Assembly: GCF_900107155.1 (NCBI RefSeq)
Contig: NZ_FNOX01000019.1
Coordinates: forward strand, 1-64,000
DNA: 64,000 nt
Direction of reading: 5' to 3'
DNA from: Pseudomonas salomonii
GTDB taxonomy: Bacteria > Pseudomonadota > Gammaproteobacteria > Pseudomonadales > Pseudomonadaceae
A model generated the notes under the pieces. That model ran no database searches. It saw only the letters and a list, made by a program, of their open reading frames with translations, and had not been told where the DNA came from. A program made the position numbers and the translations under genes. Of the stretch, positions 45,296-54,270 are shown piece by piece (within the stretch, counting starts at the first letter, position 1; every line of letters starts with the position of its first letter).

Positions 45296-45577
45296 ATGGA
45301 AATCTCTGGAAGCAGCGCGTTTTATTCGGGGCTGAGCACCATTCAGGCCGGGCAGAACCGCGTCGACCAGGCCGCCGGAAAAATCGCCGGCGCCGCGACG
45401 ACCCAGCCCTCGGATGCACAAAGTGATCGTCTGCAAGCCAACGATCGCGCCCAGCCGTCCAACTCGGCGAGCAACATGGTCGAAATGGCCCAAGGCAAGT
45501 TTCAAGTGGAGCTGGGCGCGAAAGTCGCCAAGGCTTCGGATGAAATGCTCGGCACCTTGATCGATACCTACGCTTAA
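45296..45577 (+). CDS. conserved hypothetical protein, flagellar-rod-like C-terminus
   Basis: A 93-residue protein, hydrophilic, with a central unstructured stretch rich in Gln, Ala, Ser and Asp. Residues 58-93 (SASNMVEMAQGKFQVELGAK...DEMLGTLIDTYA) have the shape of the C-terminal helix of flagellar rod and hook proteins (FlgB/C/F/G). The N-terminal ISGSSAFYSGLSTIQAGQNRVD also resembles a rod N-terminal helix. This is a look-alike, not a proven match. It lies between bioD and the acyl-CoA dehydrogenases; I recall a hypothetical gene in the same place in P. aeruginosa. Confidence 0.75.
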   Translation: MEISGSSAFYSGLSTIQAGQNRVDQAAGKIAGAATTQPSDAQSDRLQANDRAQPSNSASNMVEMAQGKFQVELGAKVAKASDEMLGTLIDTYA

Positions 45578-45607
45578 TCCCCTCTCTCTGTCTGTATAGG
45601 GCTCTAC

Positions 45608-45635
45608 TGTGGGAGCGAGCAAGCCCGCTCCCACA
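45608..45635. repeat. REP, family B, single
   Basis: TGTGGGAGC-GAGCAAGCCC-GCTCCCACA palindrome just after the gene at 45296. The rest of the gap to 45855 contains a PsrA-type box and the promoter region of the dehydrogenase. Confidence 0.85.
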
Positions 45636-45780
45636 TTGTGCTGATTCGCCCCTGGGAACCTCTACACTTTCAAAATCACGTGGCACTGCGCCGCAGGCCT
45701 TGCCGTGCATGGCATTGATGCGCGTCATGACAAACGGCGTCGGCGCGATGCTTGACAACCCCAGGTCGTAAACGTATGTT

Positions 45781-45796
45781 TCAAACACCTGTTTGA
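45781..45796. promoter_or_regulatory. PsrA-type operator
   Basis: TCAAACACCTGTTTGA is a perfect palindrome matching the PsrA consensus (C/G)AAAC-N2-4-GTTTG(C/G), with a 4-base spacer, about 60 bp before the dehydrogenase start. PsrA is the fatty-acid-sensing repressor of beta-oxidation genes in pseudomonads. Confidence 0.75.
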
Positions 45797-45855
45797 CCGC
45801 CATAACAAATCCACGCGGTTGTTCATCCCAGATACATCAGCAGAGGTTTATCGCT

Positions 45856-47661
45856 ATGCCTGACTACAAGGCCCCCTTGCGTGATATTCGCTTCGTTCGT
45901 GACGAACTGCTTGGTTATGAAGCGCACTATCAGAGCCTGCCGGCTTGCCAGGACGCTACCCCGGACATGGTTGACGCCATTCTTGAGGAAGGCGCCAAGT
46001 TCTGTGAGCAAGTGCTGGCACCGTTGAACCGCGTGGGTGACATCGAAGGGTGCACCTGGAGCGAGTCAGGCGTAAAAACCCCTACTGGTTTCAAAGAAGC
46101 CTACAAACAGTTCGTTGAAGGCGGCTGGCCGAGCCTGGCCCACGACGTGGAGCACGGTGGCCAAGGCCTGCCGGAATCCCTGGGCCTGGCCGTGAGCGAA
46201 ATGGTCGGCGCCGCCAACTGGTCGTGGGGCATGTACCCTGGCCTGTCCCACGGTGCGATGAACACCATCTCCGAGCACGGCACCCCGCAACAGCAAGACG
46301 CTTACCTGACCAAGCTGGTTTCGGGTGAGTGGACCGGCACCATGTGCCTGACCGAGCCGCACTGCGGCACCGACCTGGGCATGCTGCGCACCAAGGCCGA
46401 GCCTCAGGCCGACGGTTCCTACAAAGTCTCCGGTACCAAGATCTTCATCTCGGCCGGTGAGCACGACATGGCCGACAACATCGTCCATATCGTACTGGCC
46501 CGCCTGCCGGACGCACCGGCCGGCACCAAAGGCATTTCGCTGTTCATCGTGCCTAAATTCCTGCCGAACGCAGACGGTTCGATCGGCGAGCGCAACGCGG
46601 TGACCTGTGGCTCCCTGGAACACAAAATGGGCATCCACGGTAACGCCACCTGCGTGATGAACTTCGACGCGGCCACCGGTTTCCTGATCGGCCCGGCGAA
46701 CAAAGGCCTGAACTGCATGTTCACCTTTATGAACACCGCTCGCCTGGGCACCGCGCTGCAAGGCTTGTCCCACGCTGAAATCGGCTTCCAGGGCGGCCTG
46801 AAATACGCTCGCGACCGCCTGCAAATGCGCTCCCTGACCGGCCCGAAAGCGCCAGACAAGGCTGCTGACCCCATCATCGTGCACCCTGATGTGCGCCGTA
46901 TGCTGCTGACCATGAAAGCCTTCGCTGAAGGCAACCGTGCGATGGTGTACTTCACCGCCAAGCAAGTGGACATCGTCAAGTACGGCACCGACGACGAAGC
47001 CAAGAAGCAAGCCGACGGCCTGCTGGCGTTCATGACCCCAATCGCCAAGGCGTTCATGACCGAAGTCGGTTTTGAATCGGCCAACCACGGCGTGCAGATC
47101 TACGGCGGCCACGGCTTTATCGCCGAGTGGGGCATGGAGCAGAACGTTCGCGACAGCCGCATCTCGATGCTGTACGAAGGCACCACCGGCATCCAGGCAC
47201 TCGACCTGCTGGGCCGCAAAGTGCTGATGACTCAAGGCGAAGCGCTCAAAGGCTTCACCAAGATCGTGCACAAGTTCTGCCAGGCCAACGAAGGCAACGA
47301 AGCCGTTAAGGAATTCGTTGCACCGCTGGCAGCGCTGAACAAAGAGTGGGGCGAGTTGACCATGAAGGTCGGCATGGCCGCGATGAAAGACCGTGAAGAA
47401 GTCGGTGCCGCCTCGGTGGATTACCTGATGTACTCCGGCTACGCGTGCCTGGCTTACTTCTGGGCCGACATGGCACGCCTGGCAGCCGAAAAACTGGCTG
47501 CCGGCACCACCGAAGAGGCGTTCTACACCGCCAAGCTGCAGACTGCGCGCTTCTACTTCCAGCGCATCCTGCCGCGTACCCAGACCCATAAGGTCACCAT
47601 GCTGTCGGGCGCCAACAACCTGATGGACATGAAAGAAGAAGACTTCGGCCTGGCTTACTAA
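45856..47661 (+). CDS. acyl-CoA dehydrogenase, long form (paralogue 1)
   Basis: A 601-residue FAD enzyme of the large acyl-CoA dehydrogenase group with a C-terminal extension. It has an N-terminal helical domain (MPDYKAPLRDIRFVRDEL), a middle beta domain with MCLTEPHCGTDLGMLRTKA, the FAD-binding C-terminal domain (YGGHGFIAEWGMEQNVRD) and the extra helix bundle after about residue 450. Most members act on medium to long fatty acyl-CoA. AGAGG lies 9 nt before the ATG at 45856. The PsrA-type box suggests induction by fatty acids. It ends with a strong terminator. I recall two relatives in tandem in P. aeruginosa (PA0506-0508). Confidence 0.9.
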   Translation: MPDYKAPLRDIRFVRDELLGYEAHYQSLPACQDATPDMVDAILEEGAKFCEQVLAPLNRVGDIEGCTWSESGVKTPTGFKEAYKQFVEGGWPSLAHDVEHGGQGLPESLGLAVSEMVGAANWSWGMYPGLSHGAMNTISEHGTPQQQDAYLTKLVSGEWTGTMCLTEPHCGTDLGMLRTKAEPQADGSYKVSGTKIFISAGEHDMADNIVHIVLARLPDAPAGTKGISLFIVPKFLPNADGSIGERNAVTCGSLEHKMGIHGNATCVMNFDAATGFLIGPANKGLNCMFTFMNTARLGTALQGLSHAEIGFQGGLKYARDRLQMRSLTGPKAPDKAADPIIVHPDVRRMLLTMKAFAEGNRAMVYFTAKQVDIVKYGTDDEAKKQADGLLAFMTPIAKAFMTEVGFESANHGVQIYGGHGFIAEWGMEQNVRDSRISMLYEGTTGIQALDLLGRKVLMTQGEALKGFTKIVHKFCQANEGNEAVKEFVAPLAALNKEWGELTMKVGMAAMKDREEVGAASVDYLMYSGYACLAYFWADMARLAAEKLAAGTTEEAFYTAKLQTARFYFQRILPRTQTHKVTMLSGANNLMDMKEEDFGLAY

Positions 47662-47681
47662 GCCCTGCCGGTCTCTTGAAA

Positions 47682-47715
47682 GCCGCCGCTTCTTTTGGAA
47701 GCGGCGGTTTTTTTA
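47682..47715 (+). terminator. strong rho-independent terminator
   Basis: GCCGCCGCTTC and GAAGCGGCGG arms with a TTTTG loop followed by seven T, just after the first dehydrogenase. Confidence 0.92.
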
Positions 47716-47779
47716 TGCGCCGATAAAAAACACAGCACAGCACTCAGGGATTGCGCCTGGCTGCCGTTACAGTGATGGC

Positions 47780-47799
47780 AATGTGATACAGGTCACATT
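47780..47799. promoter_or_regulatory. CRP/Vfr-type binding site
   Basis: AATGTGATACAGGTCACATT has perfect 7-bp arms around a 6-base spacer, the consensus TGTGA-N6-TCACA. It lies 66 bp before the proposed start of the diguanylate cyclase. Confidence 0.75.
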
Positions 47800-47865
47800 G
47801 AATGTGCTTAACTGTGCTCAGTGAAGGCACTGTGCCATCTTTCTGAGCGGGTCGGAGCTTTACCC

Positions 47866-49155
47866 TTGTCACGCGTGTCCGCTGTTCGTTTCAGTCATTT
47901 TCTTCCTTCGTTACTGCTGTTGCTGGCCGGGCTCTCGGCTGCGTATATCAAAGACCTCAGCGTGTTTTTCACCTCGCTGTTCAATGTGTTGCCGACCTTG
48001 GTGCTGTTGCTCGGCGGTGCCTACTGCGCGGTGTATCGGCGCCAGCGCGAGCTGTTTTTGATGATCACGGTGTACGTCGTTTACTTCCTGCTCGACACCC
48101 AGACCGACTACTACCGCGACAACGGCCGCGTGCGCGAAGACGCCGCCGTGGTGTTCCATCTGTGTTGCTTGCTGTTGCCTCTGCTGTTCAGCATCTACGC
48201 GCTGTGGCAGGAGAAAACCCACCTGTTCCGCGACTTCGTGGCGCGCTGCGCCGTGCTCTTTGCCTTTTGCAGCGTGGCCCTGGCACTTGAGCAGAGTTTT
48301 CCCCAGGCCTTGCTGAACTGGCTGGCGGAGATTCGCTGGCCGGCGCTGCATGGCAGTTGGATGAGCCTGATCCAGCTGTCGTACCCGATGTTCCTGATGG
48401 GTTTTGTCACCCTGGCGGCGCAGTACTGGTATCAGCCACGGCCCTTGCACGCCGCACAACTGGTGGGTTTGCTGGGGCTGTTCTGGATGCTGCCGCAAAC
48501 GTTCATCCTGCCGTTCACCCTGAACATCATGTGCAGCCAGGTAATGCTGATGATTGCCGCGGGCGTGGCGCACGAGGCTTATCAGATGGCCTTCCGGGAT
48601 GAACTCACCGGCTTGCCGGGGCGGCGCGCGCTCAACGAACGCATGCAGCGGCTGGGGCGCAATTATGTGTTGGCGATGAGTGACGTCGATCACTTCAAGC
48701 GCTTTAACGACACCCACGGCCATGATGTCGGTGACCAGGTGCTGCGGCTGGTGGCCAGCAAATTGTCGAAGGTCAATGGCGGCGGGCGTGCCTATCGTTA
48801 TGGCGGGGAGGAGTTTGCCGTGGTGTTCGCCGGCAAGACGTTGGACGAGTGCATGCCGCACCTGGAAGAGATCCGCGAGATCATCGCCAACTACGACATC
48901 AAGCTGCGCAACCCGGACCGCCCCCACGATGACCAACAGGGCCGCCAACGCCGGGCGGGCAGTGGCGCCTCGAGTGTGTCGGTGACGGTCAGCATCGGCG
49001 TGGCCGAGCGCCAGGCCGAACAGCGCACGCCCGAAGAAGTGCTCAAGTCCGCCGACCAGGCGCTCTACGCCGCCAAGGGCGCCGGGCGTAACTGCGTGGT
49101 CGCCTCCGGCCAGAACCGCCGTGGCGCGGTGCGCATGGAGAGCGCTGCCGGTTGA
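47866..49155 (+). CDS. diguanylate cyclase, membrane-anchored
   Basis: A protein of about 429 residues with several N-terminal membrane helices and a C-terminal GGDEF domain: FRDELTGLPGRRALNE, then the active-site GGEEF near residue 318, and ending with a TVSIGVAER block. It should make cyclic di-GMP. The RxxD inhibitory site that normally lies just before GGEEF is absent (GGGRAYRYGGEEF). I start it at TTG 47866 because GGAG is 8 nt upstream; a GTG at 47821 has no ribosome binding site. It has a Vfr-type box and is isolated by a terminator from the gene before it. Confidence 0.87.
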   Translation: MSRVSAVRFSHFLPSLLLLLAGLSAAYIKDLSVFFTSLFNVLPTLVLLLGGAYCAVYRRQRELFLMITVYVVYFLLDTQTDYYRDNGRVREDAAVVFHLCCLLLPLLFSIYALWQEKTHLFRDFVARCAVLFAFCSVALALEQSFPQALLNWLAEIRWPALHGSWMSLIQLSYPMFLMGFVTLAAQYWYQPRPLHAAQLVGLLGLFWMLPQTFILPFTLNIMCSQVMLMIAAGVAHEAYQMAFRDELTGLPGRRALNERMQRLGRNYVLAMSDVDHFKRFNDTHGHDVGDQVLRLVASKLSKVNGGGRAYRYGGEEFAVVFAGKTLDECMPHLEEIREIIANYDIKLRNPDRPHDDQQGRQRRAGSGASSVSVTVSIGVAERQAEQRTPEEVLKSADQALYAAKGAGRNCVVASGQNRRGAVRMESAAG

Positions 49156-49245
49156 GTGATGGCGGTGTATTCAGCGGTTCTACAGTGATTGTTCGAGGCG
49201 GTGGCCGGCAGTAGGTTGAAGGCATCTGCTGCCGGAGACATTGCC

Positions 49246-51015
49246 ATGCCTGAGTACAAAGCTCCCCTGCGCGACATGCGCTTTCTGATCGACAACGTGT
49301 TTGATTTTCACGGCCACTACGCCGCGTTGGGCGCGACCGACGCAAGCCCCGATATGGTCAGCGCGATCCTCGAAGAAGGCGCCAAATTCTGCGAAAACGT
49401 GCTGTCGCCACTTAATCGCAGTGGCGATGAAGAGGGCTGCCACTTCGACAACGGCGTGGTCACCACGCCCAAGGGCTTCAAGCAAGCCTTCGCCCAGTAC
49501 GTGGAAGGTGGCTGGCATGGCGTGGCGGCGGACCCGGCCTACGGTGGCCAGGGCTTGCCGCTGTCCCTGGGGCTGGTGCTCAGCGAGATGATCGGCTCCA
49601 GCAACACCTCCTGGGGCATGTACCCGGGTCTCACCCACGGCGCCATGTCGGCGATCCACGCCCACGGCACCGAGGAGCAGAAAACCACGTTCCTCAGCAA
49701 ACTCACCGCCGGCGAATGGACCGGCACCATGTGCCTCACCGAAGCCCATTGCGGCACTGACCTGGGTTTGATCAAGACCCGCGCCGTGCCCCAGGCGGAT
49801 GGCAGTTATGCGATCACCGGCAGCAAGATCTTCATCTCGGCCGGCGAGCACGACCTGAGCGCCAATATCATTCACTTGGTGCTGGCCAAACTGCCGGACG
49901 CACCGGCGGGCACCAAGGGGATCTCGTTGTTTATCGTGCCCAAGTTCCATGCTGATTCAGGCGAGCGCAACGCGGTGCACTGCGGTTCCATCGAGCACAA
50001 GATGGGCATCAAGGCCTCGGCCACCTGCGTGCTGAACTTCGACGGCGCCAAGGGCTTTTTGATTGGCGAGGCGAACAAGGGCCTCAATTGCATGTTCACC
50101 ATGATGAACCACGCGCGCCTGGGTACAGGCATGCAGGGTTTGTGCAATGGTGAGGCGAGTTTTCAGGGCGCGATCAAATACGCCAACGACCGCCTGCAAA
50201 TGCGCTCGCTGACCGGCGCCAAGGCCCCGGATAAAGCCGCCGACCCGATCATCGTGCACGCCGACGTGCGGCGCATGTTGCTGACCATGAAGGCCTTCAA
50301 CGAAGGCAATCGGGCGCTGACCTACTTCACTGCCCAACTGCTCGACACCGCGCACTTGAACAGTGACGCCGCCCAACGCCAGGAGGCCGAAGACCTGTTG
50401 GCGTTCCTCACCCCTATCTGCAAAGCCTTTATGACCGAAACCGGGCTGGAGGTGACCAACCACGGTATGCAGGTGTTCGGCGGCCATGGCTACATTCGCG
50501 AATGGGGCATGGAGCAACTGGCGCGTGATGCGCGGATTGCGCCGATCTATGAAGGCACCAATGGCATTCAGGCCCTCGACTTACTGGGCCGAAAAGTGCT
50601 GGGCAGCCAGGGCAAATTGCTGCGCGGGTTTACCAAGCTTGTGCATAAGTTCTGCGCGGCGAATGCCGAGCACCCGCAGCTCAAGGCCCATGTTGAGCAG
50701 CTCAATCAACTGAACCAGCAATGGGGCGAGCTGACGATGAAGGTCGGCATGGCCGCCATGAAAAACCCGGATGAGGTGGGCGCGGCGGCGGTGGATTATT
50801 TGATGTACAGCGGTTACATCATTCTGGGGTATCTGTGGTTGCGCATGGCCATTGCGGCGCAGTCGCATGACGACGCCGAGTTTGCCCAAGCCAAATTGGC
50901 CACCTGTGATTTTTACTTCAAGCGCCTGTTGCCGCGTACTGCAACGCACCGCGCCGCTGTGGAGGCGGGCAGTGAGTGCCTGATGAGCTTGCCGGCGCAG
51001 TTGTTTGCGCTGTAA
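49246..51015 (+). CDS. acyl-CoA dehydrogenase, long form (paralogue 2)
   Basis: A 589-residue relative of the first dehydrogenase: MPEYKAPLRDMRFLIDNVF start, MCLTEAHCGTDLGLIKTRA middle domain and FGGHGYIREWGMEQLARD. The sequences are close enough to be recent duplicates, but this one has no PsrA-type box upstream. GGAG lies 9 nt before the ATG. It starts 90 bp after the cyclase and is followed by a REPIN. Acyl chain length is unknown. Confidence 0.9.
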   Translation: MPEYKAPLRDMRFLIDNVFDFHGHYAALGATDASPDMVSAILEEGAKFCENVLSPLNRSGDEEGCHFDNGVVTTPKGFKQAFAQYVEGGWHGVAADPAYGGQGLPLSLGLVLSEMIGSSNTSWGMYPGLTHGAMSAIHAHGTEEQKTTFLSKLTAGEWTGTMCLTEAHCGTDLGLIKTRAVPQADGSYAITGSKIFISAGEHDLSANIIHLVLAKLPDAPAGTKGISLFIVPKFHADSGERNAVHCGSIEHKMGIKASATCVLNFDGAKGFLIGEANKGLNCMFTMMNHARLGTGMQGLCNGEASFQGAIKYANDRLQMRSLTGAKAPDKAADPIIVHADVRRMLLTMKAFNEGNRALTYFTAQLLDTAHLNSDAAQRQEAEDLLAFLTPICKAFMTETGLEVTNHGMQVFGGHGYIREWGMEQLARDARIAPIYEGTNGIQALDLLGRKVLGSQGKLLRGFTKLVHKFCAANAEHPQLKAHVEQLNQLNQQWGELTMKVGMAAMKNPDEVGAAAVDYLMYSGYIILGYLWLRMAIAAQSHDDAEFAQAKLATCDFYFKRLLPRTATHRAAVEAGSECLMSLPAQLFAL

Positions 51016-51041
51016 AGGCGACTGATTCACTGTGGTCAAAA

Positions 51042-51128
51042 TGTGGGAGCTGGCTTGCCTGCGATGGCATCAACTCGGTGTAACTGATGTACCGAGGTGT
51101 TCGCATCGCAGGCAAGCCAGCTCCCACA
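51042..51128. repeat. REPIN, family B variant (CTGGCTTGCCTGCGAT)
   Basis: TGTGGGAGCTGGCTTGCCTG and its inverse, 87 bp, same sub-type as at 21885. It lies between the second and third dehydrogenases. Confidence 0.9.
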
Positions 51129-51263
51129 TTAGCTCTTCGTGTGACCCGAAAATACTTGCTGGTCACTAACAGACCCTATGTGTCTCAAATGTTGTTCGGG
51201 TACACTCGGAGCCTGTAAAACCGATCCTATCGAATCACTTTTCCTGTTCTCACGAGGTTTGCC

Positions 51264-53042
51264 ATGGCTGATTACAAAGCGCCGCTGCGTGATATGCGCT
51301 TCGTCCTCAACGAAGTTTTTGAGGTCGCCAACACCTGGGCCCAATTGCCGGCATTGGCAGACACCGTAGATGCCGAAACCGTTGAGGCGATCCTTGAGGA
51401 AGCCGGCAAGGTCACGGCCAAATCCATCGCGCCGCTCAGCCGTAATGGCGACGAACAAGGTTGCCGTTGGGCGGACACTGCCGTCAGCACCCCGGATGGT
51501 TTCCCACAGGCTTATAAGACCTACGCCGAAGGTGGCTGGGTGGGCGTAGGCGGCGACCCGATCTTTGGCGGCATGGGCATGCCCAAGGCAGTGTCGGCCC
51601 AGGTTGAAGAGATGATCAACTCGTCGAGCCTGGCGTTTGGCCTGTACCCGATGCTGACCTCCGGCGCCTGTGTTTCCATCAACACCCACGCCAGCGAAGC
51701 GCTCAAGGCCACCTACCTGCCGAAAATGTATTCGGGTGAGTGGGCAGGTTCCATGTGCCTGACCGAAGCGCACGCCGGGACCGACCTGGGCATTATCCGC
51801 ACCAAGGCTGAACCTCAGGCGGACGGCTCCTATACCATCAGTGGCACCAAGATCTTTATCACCGGCGGCGAGCATGACCTCACCGACAACATCATTCACC
51901 TGGTGTTGGCCAAGCTGCCGGATGCGCCGGCCGGGCCAAAGGGCATCTCGCTGTTTCTGGTGCCGAAGTTCATGGTCAATGCCGATGGCAGCCTGGGCGC
52001 TCGCAACCCGGTGAGCTGCGGCTCCATCGAACACAAGATGGGCATCCAGGCGTCTGCGACCTGCGTGATGAACTTCGATGAAGCCGTGGGTTACCTGGTG
52101 GGCGAGCCGAACCGTGGCTTGGCGGCGATGTTCACCATGATGAACTATGAGCGTTTGGGCGTGGGTATCCAGGGCCTGGCGTCGGGCGAGCGCTCTTATC
52201 AGAACGCGATTGAATACGCGCGCGACCGTCTGCAGAGCCGCTCACCGACCGGCGCCCAGGCCAAGGACAAAGTGGCCGACCCGATCATCGTGCACCCGGA
52301 TGTGCGCCGCATGTTGCTGACCATGAAAGCGTCGAACGAAGGCGGTCGCGCGTTCTCCACCTACGTGGCCACCCAATTGGACATCGCCAAGTTCAGTGAA
52401 GATGCCGCCGCCCGCGAACGTGCGGACAACCTGGTGGCGCTGCTGACACCTGTTGCCAAAGCCTTCCTCAGCGACCTTGGCCTGGAAACCACCGTGCTCG
52501 GCCAACAGATCTTTGGCGGCCACGGCTACATCCGCGAGTGGGGCCAGGAGCAGTTGGTGCGTGATGTGCGCATCACCCAGATCTACGAAGGCACCAACGG
52601 CATTCAGGCGCTGGACTTGATGGGGCGCAAGATCGTCGGCAGCGGCGGGGCGTTCTACACCTTGTTTGCTGACGAGATCCGCCAGTTCATCGCGGCTTCA
52701 GGCGCCGAGCTGGCTGAATTCACCCGACCGCTCAGCGCTGCCGTGGATAACCTGGATGAGTTGACCGCCTGGGTACTGGACCGCGCCAAAACCAACCCGA
52801 ATGAAATCGGCGCGGCTTCGGTTGAGTACCTGCATGCCTTTGGCTACATGGCCTATGCCTATATGTGGGCACGCATGGCCAAGGCCGCGTTGGGCAAAGA
52901 GGCTGAAGAAGACTTCTACGCCAGCAAGCTGGGCACCGCGCGCTTCTACTTTGCCCGCCTGCTGCCGCGTATTCATTCGCTGAGTGCTTCGGTAAAAGCC
53001 GGTAGCGAATCATTGTTTTTGCTGGATGAAGCACTGTTCTAA
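51264..53042 (+). CDS. acyl-CoA dehydrogenase, long form (paralogue 3)
   Basis: A 592-residue third paralogue: MADYKAPLRDMRFVLNEVF start, MCLTEAHAGTDLGIIRTKA and FGGHGYIREWGQEQLVRD. It is more diverged from the other two, including Cys-to-Ala in HAGTDLG against HCGTDLG. CGAGG precedes the ATG. Its coding frame ends just before the RsmY promoter. Beta-oxidation is the likely role. Confidence 0.9.
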   Translation: MADYKAPLRDMRFVLNEVFEVANTWAQLPALADTVDAETVEAILEEAGKVTAKSIAPLSRNGDEQGCRWADTAVSTPDGFPQAYKTYAEGGWVGVGGDPIFGGMGMPKAVSAQVEEMINSSSLAFGLYPMLTSGACVSINTHASEALKATYLPKMYSGEWAGSMCLTEAHAGTDLGIIRTKAEPQADGSYTISGTKIFITGGEHDLTDNIIHLVLAKLPDAPAGPKGISLFLVPKFMVNADGSLGARNPVSCGSIEHKMGIQASATCVMNFDEAVGYLVGEPNRGLAAMFTMMNYERLGVGIQGLASGERSYQNAIEYARDRLQSRSPTGAQAKDKVADPIIVHPDVRRMLLTMKASNEGGRAFSTYVATQLDIAKFSEDAAARERADNLVALLTPVAKAFLSDLGLETTVLGQQIFGGHGYIREWGQEQLVRDVRITQIYEGTNGIQALDLMGRKIVGSGGAFYTLFADEIRQFIAASGAELAEFTRPLSAAVDNLDELTAWVLDRAKTNPNEIGAASVEYLHAFGYMAYAYMWARMAKAALGKEAEEDFYASKLGTARFYFARLLPRIHSLSASVKAGSESLFLLDEALF

Positions 53043-53056
53043 GGGCTTGGAGGGCG

Positions 53057-53074
53057 TGTAAGCATTCTCTTACA
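53057..53074 (+). promoter_or_regulatory. GacA upstream activating sequence
   Basis: TGTAAGCATTCTCTTACA is a perfect copy of the GacA box TGTAAG-N6-CTTACA, found upstream of rsmX/Y/Z genes. A GATAAT-like -10 follows at 53118. Confidence 0.92.
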
Positions 53075-53130
53075 TGACGTGCTGCTATTCGTCCTCTATC
53101 GCCAAATTGGATCCACGGATAATCTACTTC

Positions 53131-53252
53131 ACATGGACGTCGCGCAGGAAGCGCAAAGCAACAACACGGACACGTAGGATTCTGCCAGGACGGCGGAGTG
53201 AAATGGATGTCAGGGAAACAGTCTGCAAAGCCCCGCTTCGGCGGGGTTTTCT
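53131..53252 (+). ncRNA. rsmY: RsmY small regulatory RNA
   Basis: A roughly 120-nt sRNA that binds and sequesters RsmA/RsmE. Seven GGA motifs (TGGACG, AGGAAG, CGGACA, AGGATT, AGGACG, CGGAGT, TGGATG) plus one AGGGAA are spread along it, several in loops or single strands. The first stem is GCGCAGGAAGCGC. It ends in the terminator CCCCGC-TTCG-GCGGGG and a T-run. The start site is inferred from the -10 and from the known size (about 118 nt) of RsmY in P. fluorescens. The GacA box makes it GacS/GacA-dependent. Confidence 0.92.
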
Positions 53253-53268
53253 TTTGCCCGCGAAAAAG

Positions 53269-54168
53269 TCAGGCGCTTGCCTGCGGGGCATTCATCACGT
53301 CTTCCAGCAAGGTGCGCAACAACGCTACCGTCGCTTGCTGGCGCTGGACGTCGCGGCACACCAGGCCCACCTTCAGCGGCACTCTTGGTTCACTCAACGG
53401 CTTCCACAGCAGCGCCTTGCTGTTGTGCTCATCCTGGGAGCGCCCCGGCAATACGGTGGCGAGCTGGGTATGGGGCAGGCTGTCGAGAATCCCGACCATC
53501 GTATTCAACTCCGCCTGCACCTGAGGCCGTCGTCCTAAATTGGATAACTGGCCTTGCCAGATCTGCCGCACCTGGAACTCTTCCCCCAACAGCAGCATCG
53601 GCAGCTCGGCCGCCTGTTTCAGCGAGACTTTCTTGAATTCCCGCAGTGGATGGTCTTCGGGAATGACCACCTTCAGTTCATCTTCGTACAGCAACACGCC
53701 CGTTAACCCCGGCTGGCGGGGTGGCAGGTAGCTGATGCCGATATCCAACGAGCCGTTGAGCAAGCGCCGCTCGATCTCAAGCCCGGTCAATTCATAGATC
53801 TGCACGACCAGGTGCGGCTGGGCTTTGCGCACGCGCTCGAGCATCTGCGGGACCAGGCTGGTGTGCACGGTTTGCAGCACGCCAATGGCCAAGGTGCGCA
53901 TCGCCTGGCCCTTGAAGTTGCGCAAGGCCTCGACGGCTTGCTGCATACCATCGATGAGCGGCAATGCGTGGTTGTACAAGGTGTGTGCTGCCAATGTCGG
54001 CAACAGGCGCTTGCTGCTGCGCTCGAACAGGCTGACATCCAGGTTCTGTTCCAATTGGCGAATCTGTTGTGACAGGGCCGGTTGCGAGATCGACAGGCGC
54101 TCCGCAGCACGACCCACGTGGCCTTCCTCATACACCGCGACGAAATAACGCAGTTGCTTGAAATCCAT
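53269..54168 (-). CDS. LysR-family transcriptional regulator
   Basis: A 299-residue LTTR. The N-terminal helix-turn-helix FKQLRYFVAVYEEGHVGRAAERLSISQPALSQQI is followed by the usual coinducer-binding domain (about 90-295). The coinducer and target are unknown; the sequence somewhat resembles the CynR/BenM group. It is convergent with RsmY and divergent from the aminotransferase operon (209 bp), which is the likely target. Confidence 0.88.
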   Translation of the reverse strand: MDFKQLRYFVAVYEEGHVGRAAERLSISQPALSQQIRQLEQNLDVSLFERSSKRLLPTLAAHTLYNHALPLIDGMQQAVEALRNFKGQAMRTLAIGVLQTVHTSLVPQMLERVRKAQPHLVVQIYELTGLEIERRLLNGSLDIGISYLPPRQPGLTGVLLYEDELKVVIPEDHPLREFKKVSLKQAAELPMLLLGEEFQVRQIWQGQLSNLGRRPQVQAELNTMVGILDSLPHTQLATVLPGRSQDEHNSKALLWKPLSEPRVPLKVGLVCRDVQRQQATVALLRTLLEDVMNAPQASA

Positions 54169-54270
54169 AAGACTTACTTATCGAAAAAGCTGGAAAATCG
54201 AAATGGCCGATGGCCCCTCGGGCGCCTAGTCTAGCGCCTATTCGCAGGGCTTACAGGGCCGGATCGGGCA

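Noticed and set aside
53521..53531. TTGGATAAC as a fourth DnaA box
   Set aside because: It does not match the 9-mer at its first position, and lies inside a coding sequence.
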